Assembly (NCBI GenBank): GCA_012274445.1
Contig: JAAROD010000004.1
Span: 1,240,001-1,304,000 of the forward strand
Direction: 5' to 3'
Length of the DNA stretch: 64,000 nt
DNA from: Sclerotiophoma versabilis
Taxonomy: Eukaryota; Ascomycota; Dothideomycetes; Pleosporales; Didymellaceae
Shown here one piece after another: positions 10,119 through 20,679 of this stretch. The position numbers were made by a program, and so were the translations under genes. The stretch's first letter is position 1. The number at the start of each line of letters is the position of its first letter. The notes below the pieces were generated by a model, which did no database searches, was not told the DNA's origin, and saw only the letters and a program-made list of their open reading frames with translations.

Positions 10119-12428
10119 CGAGGGCGACAAAGTGCAATTTTGAGGGCCTGATGAGTGAAGGTGACCAGGTACGACTATCCTTGACGAATTGTATTTGGCA
10201 AAATCCCAATCAACCCATACGTGGGAATCGAGGTTACAGACGTAGTAGCGAAATTGTCTGGCTGACAAACTCACCCTCGACGTTCAATTTCTTCGATGGC
10301 GGCATTGTTGATTCTGGGGTTTTCATTGGGGTCTATGCGTCGAGTCATGTTGCTGTGGGTACTCGCTTCAACGCGGACCTCCCCGACGGAAGATCACTTC
10401 GTCCAATGATGGCGATGTTTGCCTATAGGCGCGTACTGCATGGAGCTCTGAATTTTCCCCCATTACGTTTTCCACAAACTTCTCTGACACGACAAACTCG
10501 GCCCTCTGATAGCCGTTGGACGGCATATCGTTGGTTCAGGCAGGAGCGGAGATTTGCCCGTTGGGAGCCTGGCCGTGCGTTTGCATCGTGCAGCTTTTTC
10601 TTGAGACGCGCGAAACAGAAAGCCATCGCATCTGGCAATACTGTTGTCTGTGTGTAGGAATATTCAGCGTCAATAAAGCGTGGCTTGCTGTGCTAGATCT
10701 CTCATGATCAGATATCATTCATGTATTGCGCTTCCAATGGGAAAAACAGCGAGCATACGTTTTGCGACTGCGGATCAGATTAAAGCTGGTGACTTGACGC
10801 GTTCAAGGCTTCTGCCCAGATACGGACGCGTGAGCAGCGCGTTCTTCGTCTGTCCTCTCATTGGATGAAGACTTCTAGTCAGTAGCCCCACTTTTAAGCT
10901 GATTCGAGATCAGATCTCTGGATTTGATGCTAACTGTTGTTTAAATGGCCATGGAATGAGTATGATCCCGTTTCTTAACTCTCTAAGTTTAATAAAGGCA
11001 ATATTAATATGACTTCACACACGTGGTCTTCACGTAGATGCGAATTCAAGCACATGAAGTATTTCTTCGACCATGCCAGCACGACCATGCCAGCACGGCC
11101 GGTATTTTTTTTATCTTGGCTGATGAATCACACAAGGTGCACTTCCTCGCGCATGGAGTCAGTATTACATGAACAGTCTACCAGATTGACATCGAAAGGA
11201 CCGTAACGTTCTCCACGACCAAACGTCTACAAAGGCGCCACGATGTGCAGGCTATGATTATAATTCAAGACCTAGCACCTCTGATCAAGTTGACTGCACT
11301 GCTCGAATGTCATTGTATACAGGTTCAGCACCCTGAAGTGGTTCAGAGCCCCCAGCTACTAAATCCCAGTGGATACGGGTGAGCACCATGCGTTATACTC
11401 GCGCGACTGAGATTTTGGAGGACTGACAATTCTATTATTTACCTGCCACGTGTGACCGTCAATGGGTGTGGTGATGGCACCTTCCTGAAGTCGATTTTTC
11501 ACCTTTTGACGGCCTAGTCGATTGCGTTATGAAACTGTTGTCGATGGTGAGGACTGCTCTGGTCAATGGGAGAACATTCATAGATAGTTCGGGGAGTAGC
11601 CTTGCGTGAACCATGGTAGGGCTCACTCTTTGTGACGTCGTCCAAAATTGCTTGCATGCTTGACGCTCTTCTCGAACGTGGTTGTCTAATTTTACGACGC
11701 AGCAATGCTTCGCGTTGCCTTCGCAGTGTCGCCCGATATCCTCCATATTCACCTTGTCTATACTTTCTCACGGCAGGGACAGATTTAGACCTACTCTGTA
11801 GACAGGCTTTCCTGTCCTCTCTTGCCCCATTCCACGCCTTTGTCTCGTTGTCCGTACTCGATGCACTGCAACGAAGCTATGATCCTAAGCCGCGCAGTAA
11901 TCACTTACTTCGATGTGAGAGGTGATACCTGCTGTTCCTCGTCACACTTTATGCTACTATCCTCGACGTGATAAGACTGTAGAACATCTCGCATGAACGA
12001 TCAGATTGCCAGGACCGCAATATTGTGTAATGCTGTGCATTTGTGAGATCATTCTACGTGCGCAAAAAACTATTCTTCCTCTTAATACTGTACACCTCTA
12101 GCAGTATTCGTGTATGAGCATCGAGGCTCATGTTACCATCCGCTTTGCTAATCTTGTTACGCAAGGTCCGCTATATGATCATCCTGCAAATTCTCGAAGA
12201 CGAGTTGTTCTTTCCCTACAACTACATCAGTTCCGTATGCCGACAGCTGCAAGTCGAGTTTGATAAATTGTAAGAAGCCGAAAGTGAGCGTCAACACAAA
12301 ACTTTAAGCATAAACAATACGCTTTTCGCCCGCATATAGATCAGGAGCAGTGTCTGACCACGAGGTCGAAGTCAAAGGGGTTGATCATGATTATTGAAAA
12401 TTGTCCACGGTACAGATGCAGTTGCAGT
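10119..12428. other. Gene-free stretch of 2.3 kb
   Basis: Only short, unsupported ORFs occur on both strands. I see no tRNA, no transposon ends and no long repeat. A small local duplication (ACCATGCCAGCACG / ACCATGCCAGCACGG) occurs near 11070-11100. The left end must hold the transporter promoter. Confidence 0.4.
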
Positions 12429-13427
12429 TCATTCTCTTGCTAGTGCGATCATTGTTGGTGAATCGACTTTCTCATCAAGCACACCTGCTTTTTGCAGAAT
12501 GCTAACAGTTTTTTCGACAACCTTCTGATCGACACCTTTTATATCCTTCGCAAACTGTACCGTCTTCAGCCACTCCCGGGCATCCTCTTCAGAGTAATCC
12601 AGCTTTGTACTGATATACTGCACGGCCTCTTCTTGGTTCTCCTCAAAGTGCTTAACACCCTTGTTGATCTTCTCCAGGGCATCTTCTAGCTCTTCCTTCA
12701 GTGGCGATGCAGTTGCGTTCGCACCGTGACTCCAGTTCGCCGGATTCAGCAATGCATTGGCAGCAACGATCTTCCAGCTCGACCAAGGCGTGTAAATCTC
12801 TCCAACGCGCTTGATGGAGCCATTGTCGTAGTATCGCTTCGATGTGAAATGCTCCCACATGAAGAAGTCTGCTGTCTTGTCGTTTACACCATCTCTGAGA
12901 TTTGAGAACGTGTTCAGCACCTCGACCGAAAACGGTGTCTCGCCCTTCTGCAGCCATCCTTGCTGGTCAGCCAGTACAAAGCTCATGACGTAGCTTCCAC
13001 TGCCTATTCTGCTCACGCCCACCTTCTTACCCTTGAGGTCCTCTATGCTCTTGACGTCTTCTCTTTGTGTACCGCTCGATATCGCCCAGCACAACGGCGT
13101 CTCAACATATGTGCCCACGATACGAAATCCGGCATCTTTCTTCGCAGCTTGTGCCTTGCCCAATGCAGCAATCCATCCTTCTGTCAGACCAACACCGACA
13201 TCGATCTCGTTATTTTGTAAGGCAGTGACCATATGCCCGGTGCCTGAGGGGAAAGGAAGGAGTTGTGAGTCGAGACCATAGTGCTTCTTGGCGAACTCGA
13301 GTGGTGTCGAGAAGTGTTCAGGTACGAAGCCTATCCGTAATGGTGCCATTGCCAGCGTGTGTGTGGAGAAGGCGCGTGTTGCAAGTGTTGGTGAAGAAAA
13401 GCGCGCCGTGCGCAGTGTGCGCAGCAT
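12429..13427 (-). CDS. Ca3427-type protein with a periplasmic-binding (type II) fold
   Basis: This is a 332-residue single-exon protein. Residues from about 27 on (APLRIGFVPEHFSTPLEFAKK) show the substrate-binding-protein fold of nitrate/sulfonate/thiamine-precursor binding proteins. Typical pieces are PSGTGHMVTALQNNEIDVGVGLTEGW and the hinge region LKGKKVGVSRIGSGSYVM. It matches what I recall of the fungal family defined by Candida albicans Ca3427, whose ligand is not established. The first 26 residues (MLRTLRTARFSSPTLATRAF) are basic, rich in Ser/Thr and free of acids, as in a mitochondrial presequence; in-frame Met27 could be an alternative start. The frame stays open upstream of ATG 13427 but has no other ATG. 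The gene is divergent from the flavin monooxygenase with 351 bp between starts. Confidence 0.82.
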   Translation of the reverse strand: MLRTLRTARFSSPTLATRAFSTHTLAMAPLRIGFVPEHFSTPLEFAKKHYGLDSQLLPFPSGTGHMVTALQNNEIDVGVGLTEGWIAALGKAQAAKKDAGFRIVGTYVETPLCWAISSGTQREDVKSIEDLKGKKVGVSRIGSGSYVMSFVLADQQGWLQKGETPFSVEVLNTFSNLRDGVNDKTADFFMWEHFTSKRYYDNGSIKRVGEIYTPWSSWKIVAANALLNPANWSHGANATASPLKEELEDALEKINKGVKHFEENQEEAVQYISTKLDYSEEDAREWLKTVQFAKDIKGVDQKVVEKTVSILQKAGVLDEKVDSPTMIALARE

Positions 13428-13778
13428 TGGAGCTTTTTGTGTCGTGAATTTCGCACAGGATGAAAGGCCAGCTCTCAATGGCTGTTTCGGTCGTGTTTCG
13501 TGATGTCGAAGTTAGAACGAAGCTCGAAGCTTGGGACGCGTCGGTGATGTCACGTTTGTGCATATCGAAGCACTGGCCACCAAACCCCCGTTCCGAGTCA
13601 GTTCCGATCCCCGCCGAGCATCACTCGTGCCACTTCTCTGGGGGTTCATATCGGCACAGTAGATTTCCTTCTAACTGTTCTGCCTTCTTTCCCTATCAAT
13701 CTGTTTCTTGATCTCTTGTGATTTCTTTGTATCCTCTCGCAGCAATTTTCAGCAACTCTATTGATTTCGCGACCAAGT
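13428..13778. promoter_or_regulatory. Divergent promoter region between PBP-like gene and flavin monooxygenase
   Basis: Two starts face away from each other across 351 bp. The right side carries a C/T-rich run (TCTTTCCCTATC...TCTTGTG, about 13680-13735) typical of fungal promoters. The sequence TGATGTCACGT (about 13545-13555) contains a TGACGT-like half site. No regulator can be named. Confidence 0.4.
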
Positions 13779-15360
13779 ATGGGAGATTTCGAGGAACCTT
13801 CATCTGAAATGTTGTCTTTGAGAGCGAAGAGCATTGCTGTAATTGGTGCAGGACCTTCTGGACTGGTGGCTGTAAAGTGTGTAGTTTGTTCTAATTTGAA
13901 AGCTGGGAGCTAACGACAGCAGATATTTACGCGCCGAGAAGGCATTTTCGGAGATTGTTCTCTTTGAGCAGCGTCCTAGAGATGGCGGCATCTGGAACTA
14001 TACCCCAGAAGAAAGAAACGAGCACCTTTTTACTGTCCCCCAGACAAGTCCATTTGGAAAGAATCAGGAACCGATCTGGAAGCAAGCATTGACAAACGGA
14101 AGCACAACCAAGGGTACAAATGATGTCAACGGTGCCTCCAAGTATCCAGCATTTGTATCGCCAATGTACGAAAGACTAGAAACGAATATTCCGAGGGGGT
14201 TAATGGGGTTTAAAGGGCTTGACTGGCCCCAAGATAGTCAACTATTTCCAAAACACCAGACAGTGCTCAAGTACATTGAGGACTATGGGCGAGACGTTCA
14301 GGATACGGTGCGCTACGCGACCCAGGTAACCAATATCACTCCGAACAGCGACAGATGTGCCACATCATGGTCTGTGACGTCTCGAGACTTGCAGACCTCT
14401 GATATCACAACAGAGACTTACGACGCTGTTATAGTTGCAAATGGACACTTCATCACTCCTTATATCCCCGACATTCCCAACATAGCGGACTGGAACAAGG
14501 CTCATCCGGGCCTTATCTCACACTCGAAGTACTATCGCCGACCGGAAGAATTCACTGGCAAGAAAGTGATCGTAGTGGGTAACTCTGCGTCCGGGGCTGA
14601 TATCTCCAACCAAATCGCCGAGCATTGCACGCTTCCGCTTCTCTGGTCAAGCAAGTCGACAAACCTCTTCGTCAGTGCAACACCTACTGACCCGCGGCGC
14701 CGCGAGCTACCACCAATTAAGCAGTTCAACCCAGAGACGCGCAGTGTAGAGTTCGAAGACGGTACGACCGAAGACGACATCGATGCCATTGTCTTCGCCA
14801 CGGGTTATTTCTACAGTCTTCCCTTCCTCGAAGACGTCACACCCAAATTAATCACCGACGGGAGCCACGTCAACCATACGTACAAGCACCTCTTCTTCGC
14901 ACCCAAACCGACATTATCCTTCCTCGCACTACCGCAAAGAGTCATCCCTTTCCCAACCGCAGAAGCACAAGCTGCGGTTCTAGCGCGCGTATACTCCGGC
15001 CGCCTGTCACTTCCACCCCTTGCGGAGATGGAGAGATGGGAAGAAGAGCAGAAAGCGGAAGCCGGCGACGGGAGGGGTTTTCACCTGTTACCTTTCCCAA
15101 AAGATGGACAGAATATCAACGAGCTCTCAAAGTGGGCGCTCAGTGCACCTCGCAGAGACGGTTTGAGCAATGACGGGCAAGGTATGATTCCGCCAGTTTG
15201 GGGCGAGTGGGAGTTTTGGTGTAGAGAGAATTTTCCTGCAATTCGACAGGCGTTTGGAAAACTGGGGCGGAAGAGATTCACGACGAGGACGCTGGAAGAG
15301 GTTGGTTTTAGCTATGAAGAGTACAAGAAAAAGAAGGCTCAGGAGGAGAAACTGATATGA
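13779..15360 (+). CDS. Flavin-dependent monooxygenase (FMO family)
   Basis: Two exons (intron 13877-13922, 46 nt) give 511 residues. The FAD-binding motif GAGPSG is at 23-28, right before the intron, and continues as EIVLFEQR with the acidic end of the Rossmann fold. The FMO signature region reads HPGLISHSKYY near residue 233, the NADPH motif GNSASG near 251, and the ATGY motif VFATGYFYSLPF near 325. The length fits fungal FMOs of the Fmo1 type, which oxygenate soft nucleophiles such as thiols or amines using NADPH and O2. The C-terminus ends in a charged KKKKAQEEK stretch and no membrane helix is obvious. Substrate is unknown. FMOs occur both in thiol redox balance and in secondary-metabolite clusters; the position does not decide between these. 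Confidence 0.9.
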
Positions 15361-16575
15361 GGTTATCACGCTGGTATCTACCAAGGAAGATGAGGCTTTT
15401 GGGTCCTATATTTCCGTAACACACGCAGTACAGGAAATCTGAACCCCCGCGATAGACCATACATTATCAGTCCGACGTGGACTGGTAAGTAAGTGGCTGA
15501 CAACGCCGACGCGTGAACATATAACTAGTAAAGCTATTTGACTGCACATTCACATCTGCCTGTCGGGAACTTTCCGATTCGAATATTCCACCTCCGCCGT
15601 AGCTAACGCCTAGTTCTGAGACTTCTACCGTCTTGCAAGCTCTGCGCGAAGCACTCGATTCGAAACCCTCAGCGCGCAGCTGGTAGGCACGTCAGTCTCA
15701 CGTTTAACATGCTGTAAGATACATGCCTAGCAATCAAATCAGTTTGCTGCAATATCCGTCGCAAATCTCTCGTGGTAGATGTAAGAGTAGAGTCGTATTG
15801 TAGACTGCCAGCAGGGGAGATGAGTGGTGTGCGAAGCAAAGCGCGAAGCAACAGACTTTGCTGTGTTTGTACGAACACTAATTACTGGCCCCTGTTTTTT
15901 TTTTAAATCCTTCACTCTCCCGTGCTTCTTTGGCGCGATGTCTCTACTGGATAGCGGACGAGCGAAGATTGCCAGTTCAGTCGATGCAGAAATGATCATG
16001 CAAGACGTGTTCAAGGACGAGATCTGACATCTCACGCAGGAAGTTGATTGACGCCAGCTACCATGACCTTGCACTTTGGCACCAGGGGGTAATTCTTCGG
16101 GACTAGAGGTGAATGCCGTCCTGGCTTCTTGTACGATGTTGGAGGTGGCTAGATATTAAGGTGATGTAGCATGGAGCGATAGCATTTCAACGTCTGAAGA
16201 AATACATGCAACGTAGTGCAACAGACTAGTTTACTCCACGGACAAACACATGACTCTGGTGGTCTCCAGGTGAAGTTGGAAGACTCCAGAAGGTGATGTT
16301 GGGCAGGTAAAGAAGCCACGTAACATCTTGAAGGGAATCGAGCGGGAACACATCAATTCGACGTCTGTGGATGTGGGTATCTTTGATTCAGGTCTGATCG
16401 TCGTCTCACCATGCTCTGCCTTGACCTCAGCAGATGCTCTTCCACAGAATCGCGTCTTCATAACTTCCGGCATCGAGTCTCCCTCAAGCTAAACATGCCG
16501 AACCTAAACGCCGCGGCTATGCATTGAAAAGCAGAATCCAAGGTCTCGTCGCATCTCGTACACATCGACGATGGA
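15361..16575. other. Intergenic stretch between convergent FMO and SRP54 genes
   Basis: There is no convincing ORF in these 1.2 kb. A short tRNA-Met-like segment near 15675-15710 lacks a 3' half and is discussed under rejected items. The region should hold the 3' ends of two convergent transcripts. Confidence 0.4.
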
Positions 16576-18427
16576 CTACCGCCTTCCTCGTCCGCCTTGG
16601 GCGCCGCCACCCATTCCCATGCCTTTCATCATGTTCATCATCGCACCCCTGTATGCTTCGTTAGCTGCTGTTCAATTCAATAAATGGTGAGTCTGCTGAC
16701 ATGTCTGGCGCGCCCCCGCCTTGCCCTCCGAGACCGCCCATCATCGATTGGAGAGCCGACATATCTGTCTACACGTTAGCTAATGGCGCTTCCCGTCGGA
16801 CTCGAGACAAAATCTCACCTGGCATCCCTGCGCCGCCTGCGCCGCCTCCGCCGCCTCCGAGCATCTTCATCATTGCGCTCTGCGTACTTTGTCAGCATCT
16901 TGTTGGATTCAAGGGAAGGATTGCCACGCACCATATCTGGCATGCCTGGAAGGCCACCTCCGGCACCACGGCCTGCACCGCCCATGGATTGCATTCGCCT
17001 TTGCATAGCGGCCATCTGCTGTTTCTGGTTGAGACCTCCCATGGCGCCTTGAGCCTTCTGCATTCCTGTACGACAGTCAGTGATACTACATCAACACCAA
17101 CACTAGAAACGGCGACCGCACCTTTCTGCATCCCACCCATCTTCTTGGCCATAGAGGCCATCATACGGTGCTGGGTGAGCAGCTCCTCGACTTCCCTGAC
17201 ACTCGTACCGGAGCCGCGGGCGATACGGGTCATGCGGGTGGGTTGCTCGACGAACATCTTGCCATCACTTTCAAGCTCCTTGTCTGTCATACTGTCGCAG
17301 ATGTAGATCATGCGCTTCAGCTTCACGCTGCCCTCCTCGTCATCCATACCTCCCATCATGTTACTCAGTCCAGGGATCATTCCAGCCATCTTGCTGAGTG
17401 GACCCATCTTCATAATGTTGGAGAGCTGGTCGCGCAGGTCCTTGATTGTGAACTTGCCTTCGACGATGTGCTTCATGGTGTCTTTCTGATCGAGCTTGAG
17501 CGACTGCACGTGTTCGACAAGACCAGCGACGTCGCCCATGCCGAGCAGCTTGGACACGAAGGGCTGCGGGCTGAAGCGTTCAAGGTCGAGCATGTGTTCT
17601 CCATTACCAAGGAAAACGATGGGCGTGTGTGTTGCGGCAACGGCGGAGATGGCACCACCACCTGCTGCGGCACCATCGGTCTTGGTGATGATGATGGCTC
17701 CAAAGTCTGCTGCTTCCTTGAAGGCGCGTGCTTGGGCTTCAGCTTGTTGACCGATTGTAGCGTCGAGGACCATGATGGTCTGGTCGGGTTGGACAGCGTT
17801 CTGGATCTGTACCATTTCATCGAAGAGGTCCTGCTCTTGGCTGTGTCGTCCAGACGTGTCCACGATAATGATCTCGAATCGCTCCTTCTTGAACTTCTCT
17901 ACACCCTCAGCTGCAACGACTACTGGGTCTGTTTCTGTGTGGCTACCGTAGTAGGGAATCTTTGCCTTGGTCGCGTTCTGCTTCAACTGGTCGAAAGCAC
18001 CAGCACGGAAGGTATCCGCGCAGACCAGACACGCCTTGAAGCCCCTCGCCTGGTACCATCTTGCCAGCTTTGTACACGAGGTTGTTTTACCGGAACCTTG
18101 CAGACCAACAAACATGATGACGTTCTGCTTGCCCTTCTTCGGCTTGAAGGGCTCGGCGTGCGGGTCAACGAGCTTGACGAGTTCATCGTAGACGGTCTTC
18201 TGGATGAGGCGCTTCTTGTTGACGGTAGGAGCCAGGTTCTTGAAATCGATGGTGCGCTTGACGGATTGGCGCAGGTTCATGACCAGCTTAACGTTGACGT
18301 CGGCTTCGACAAGAGCGTTCGAGATCTCCTTGAGCATGGCCTCAAAGGCCTTCTCGTCGAGGTTCGGGGCGCGCGTGAGGTCAGAGACGGCGGCATTGAT
18401 GCGCCGCCCGAGATCTTGGAGCACCAT
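16576..18427 (-). CDS. SRP54: Signal recognition particle 54-kDa GTPase
   Basis: Five exons (introns 17066-17121, 16880-16931, 16765-16818, 16649-16700) give 545 residues. Domains: N domain 1 to about 90, GTPase (G) domain about 95-300 with P-loop GLQGSGKT at 108-115, DTSGRH and TKTDG; then the M domain with the helical signal-sequence/RNA-binding part (LSKMAGMIPGLSNMM, GSGTSVREVEELL). The tail is a Met/Gly-rich repeat (MPDMSAMMKMLGGGGGG, GMGMGGG) as in other fungal SRP54. All four introns fall in the last fifth of the gene. The last intron uses a weak donor (GTCAGC) but gives the expected MNMMKGMGMGGG ending; if it is retained, the frame stops 11 codons later after IELNSS. The protein binds signal peptides on the ribosome and 7S RNA, and docks at the ER receptor. 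It is head to head with RRP15. Confidence 0.96.
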
Positions 18428-18638
18428 GGCGGCGGTTGTGGTGTGGTTGGCTGGGGTGGAGGGCGTACACGTGGGTTGAGATGCGGCGATGTTGGTGTTC
18501 AGTGGGGAATCGATGGATTGCGGGGTGGGGCCCTTGGCGTCGGTGAATTGAACCCTGACCGCCGACGCATGCTGGAAAAAAGTTCTGGACGTCGAGTTTC
18601 ACCGTTTACAACACCAAAAGTCACAACACACAGCCACA
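18428..18638. promoter_or_regulatory. Shared 211-bp promoter region of SRP54 and RRP15
   Basis: Two housekeeping starts face away from each other with 211 bp between them. No TATA box is evident on either side, as is common for such fungal gene pairs. Confidence 0.45.
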
Positions 18639-19607
18639 ATGGTGAACACGTCTTTGAAGCGCAGGCGGACCGAGGCGGAGATGAGGAAGGGGATGCCGAA
18701 GAAAGAGAAAAAGAAGGTCAAGCGCCAGAAGTACTACCACAGTTCGGACGACGAGTCTGGCGATGAGAATGTCGCAACCGACGCGCCCAAGAATTACAAG
18801 GCGCCAAGGCAAGAAGAGGTGGAGGAGCCATTTGAGCCTTCAGGCGCCAACGCAGTCGAACCCAAAGCCAAGCCGTTGAAGTCGGCGCTCAAGCCGCAAC
18901 CGAAGCACAAAATGTCGATTCCTGCCAAGGTTGCGCCAGTCGACCCAGCGCACGACTCTTCGCCGAGCGAGGACGAGTTGGCAGAGGCCGGCGGAGACGA
19001 CGACGAAGAAGAGGAGCAAGACGAGGAAGGCTCCGAGCTTGAGGTAGAAGCAGACGAGTTCGACATTGAAGACTCGGACTCGGACGTGTCAGAAACATCG
19101 ACGGCGGCACGCAAAGTGAAGAAGCGCAACGACCCTGACGCTTTTGCAACCTCGATCTCACGCATCCTCAACACCAAACTTACATCAACAAAACGCTCTG
19201 AGCCCATTCTCGCCCGCTCCAAGGACGCACAGACAGCGAACAAGGAGCTTGCAGACAGCAAGTTGAGCGAGAAGGCGAGACGGCAGATGCTCGCCGAGAA
19301 GCGGGCATTGCGCGAGAAGGGGCGAGTCAAGGACGTGCTGGGCCTCAACGACACGAGCGCCAGCACGGCCGAAGTGACAGCCAAGGAGAAGGAGCTCAGG
19401 CGAACAGCGCAAAAGGGTGTCATCAAGCTGTTCAACGCGGTGCGTGCAGCGCAGGTCAAGGGTGAGCTCGCCGAGCAGCAGACCAAGGAGGCGAACATTG
19501 TCGGCATGGCGAAGCGCGAGGAGAAGGTCAAGGAGATGAGCAAGCAGGGGTTCCTTGACATGATCACAGGTGGGCAAGCGGCGAAGGAGGGGTCTGTCGA
19601 GGCATAG
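18639..19607 (+). CDS. RRP15: rRNA-processing protein RRP15 homologue
   Basis: This is a 322-residue single-exon protein. The first half is disordered: a basic start (KKEKKKVKRQK), then strongly acidic runs (DDDEEEEQDEEGSE near 119-132). The conserved Rrp15 domain starts near 165 with DPDAFATSISRILNTKL and continues through KRSEPILARSK. The C-terminal part is helical and charged (LREKGRVKDVLG, KGVIKLFNAVRAAQ, KREEKVKEMSKQGFLDMI). Rrp15 is a nucleolar factor needed to make the 60S ribosomal subunit (27S rRNA processing). Length and layout agree with the family. Its 3' end converges on the ferredoxin gene with a 156-bp gap. Confidence 0.93.
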   Translation: MVNTSLKRRRTEAEMRKGMPKKEKKKVKRQKYYHSSDDESGDENVATDAPKNYKAPRQEEVEEPFEPSGANAVEPKAKPLKSALKPQPKHKMSIPAKVAPVDPAHDSSPSEDELAEAGGDDDEEEEQDEEGSELEVEADEFDIEDSDSDVSETSTAARKVKKRNDPDAFATSISRILNTKLTSTKRSEPILARSKDAQTANKELADSKLSEKARRQMLAEKRALREKGRVKDVLGLNDTSASTAEVTAKEKELRRTAQKGVIKLFNAVRAAQVKGELAEQQTKEANIVGMAKREEKVKEMSKQGFLDMITGGQAAKEGSVEA

Positions 19608-19763
19608 CAGGGTGAGGCACAAAAGGCGGTTGGATAGATGTGGTGTGGAATTTGATACCAGCACAAATGGAAGATTGTATGCGCACATGTTTTCCGGACG
19701 CGGCGAGGCGAGTGTGGTATAGTACAGTGGGTGGTGGATACAGCAGTGTCACTAGGCAGGCAT

Positions 19764-20418
19764 TTATTTGAAGTCGCTGGCCTGCAGGTTCCTCGTCATG
19801 CTCGGCAGCTTGACAACCAGGCCATCCAAGTCCTTGCTCATCTTGACCTGACAGCCCAGCCGTGATGTCTCTGTCAAGCCAAAGGCGAGATCCAGCATGT
19901 CGTTCTCGTCGTCGTCGGGCTCCTCCATGGCCTCGTACTTTGCCTCGTCCTCGACAATAACGTGGCATGTTGAACAGGCGCAGGAGCCGCCACACGCGCC
20001 TTCCATCTCGAGGTCGTTGGCTTGGGCAATGTCGAGCAGGTTGTCGCCCTCGCAGACGTCGAAGGTGTGGGAGTGGCCGTCTTTGTCAATGAAGGTGACG
20101 TGCAGTCTGTGCATTTCTTAGAAGCAAGATCCCGGTACAGTTGGCGGCTACTCACTCTTCACCGGGCTTTGGCTTGTCGAGGTGGGCGTGGCGGGCGGGC
20201 GGAGTCGAGGAGAAGGCTCTCCGTGGAGCCGTGGCGGCACACACAGCGCGACGTGACTGCTGCGGCCCCGGTGCAAATGCGCTCCTCGCCTGTGCTATGC
20301 TCTGGGCGGGCCAATGGCTGGCTTGACTCGAGAGGTATCTTGGACTGCGCACGCTGGACGCCGTCACAAAGTTGCCGGAGCGGCGCAGTGCATTGCCGAA
20401 GACGGTCTTGGAGGCCAT
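19764..20418 (-). CDS. YAH1: Mitochondrial [2Fe-2S] ferredoxin (adrenodoxin type)
   Basis: Two exons (intron 20107-20155, 49 nt) give 201 residues. The first 75 or so are a mitochondrial presequence rich in Arg, Ser and Ala (RRSGNFVTASSVRSPRYLSS, RRAFSSTPPARHAH). The joint restores PGEELHVTFIDKDG, the normal entry to the fold. The cluster ligands are in GACGGSCACSTCHV (CX5CX2C) and the later Cys in SRLGCQV, the adrenodoxin set of four. An alternative acceptor 10 nt earlier would break the frame with the GTGAGT donor. Yah1-type ferredoxin supplies electrons from its reductase for Fe-S cluster assembly, heme A and coenzyme Q synthesis in the mitochondrial matrix. Head to head with UGO1 (261 bp). 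Confidence 0.95.
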
Positions 20419-20679
20419 GAGGCAGCACGACGTCGGGGTATGCAGGCGGGAAGGGGGCGGTGGATGGGTGGAAAAGCTGGAGTGCGCGAGAATGACAGCG
20501 GTAAATCCGAGGCGCTGTGATACGCTCCATGACGCACAGACGGGATCGACGGCGTTGCGGCGGGCGCCTCGTCCTGAAAACTGGCGGCACACGGGCGCAT
20601 CGTCAACACGCCCGCACCCGTCCGCCCACTGCCCACCGCCCGCCGCCCACGCCCACGCCCACGCCCACGCCCAGCAGCC
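20419..20679. promoter_or_regulatory. Shared promoter region of mitochondrial ferredoxin and UGO1
   Basis: The gap of 261 bp separates the ATGs of two nuclear genes for mitochondrial proteins. Next to the UGO1 start, CCCACG/CCCGCC repeats (about 20630-20672, GCCCACGCC repeated) form a C-rich tract. No known site is recognised. Confidence 0.45.

Noticed and set aside
10119..10657. Open frame and upstream extension at the MFS transporter start
   Set aside because: The extension before ATG 10118 and the plus-strand frame at 10151-10657 show no family-like residues and probably are 5' UTR.
15675..15710. Segment GCGCAGCTGGTAGGCACGTCAGTCTCAC resembling the 5' half of elongator tRNA-Met
   Set aside because: The anticodon loop, variable loop and T-arm (GTTCGA box B) do not follow, even allowing an intron, and the acceptor stem cannot be formed. 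At most a relic fragment.
17168..18766. Plus-strand open frame of 532 codons
   Set aside because: It is exactly antisense to the SRP54 coding sequence and lacks any domain; open only by codon composition.
18794..19666. Minus-strand Ser/Ala-rich frame of 290 codons
   Set aside because: Antisense to RRP15; the Ser run is the complement of the acidic GAC/GAG run.
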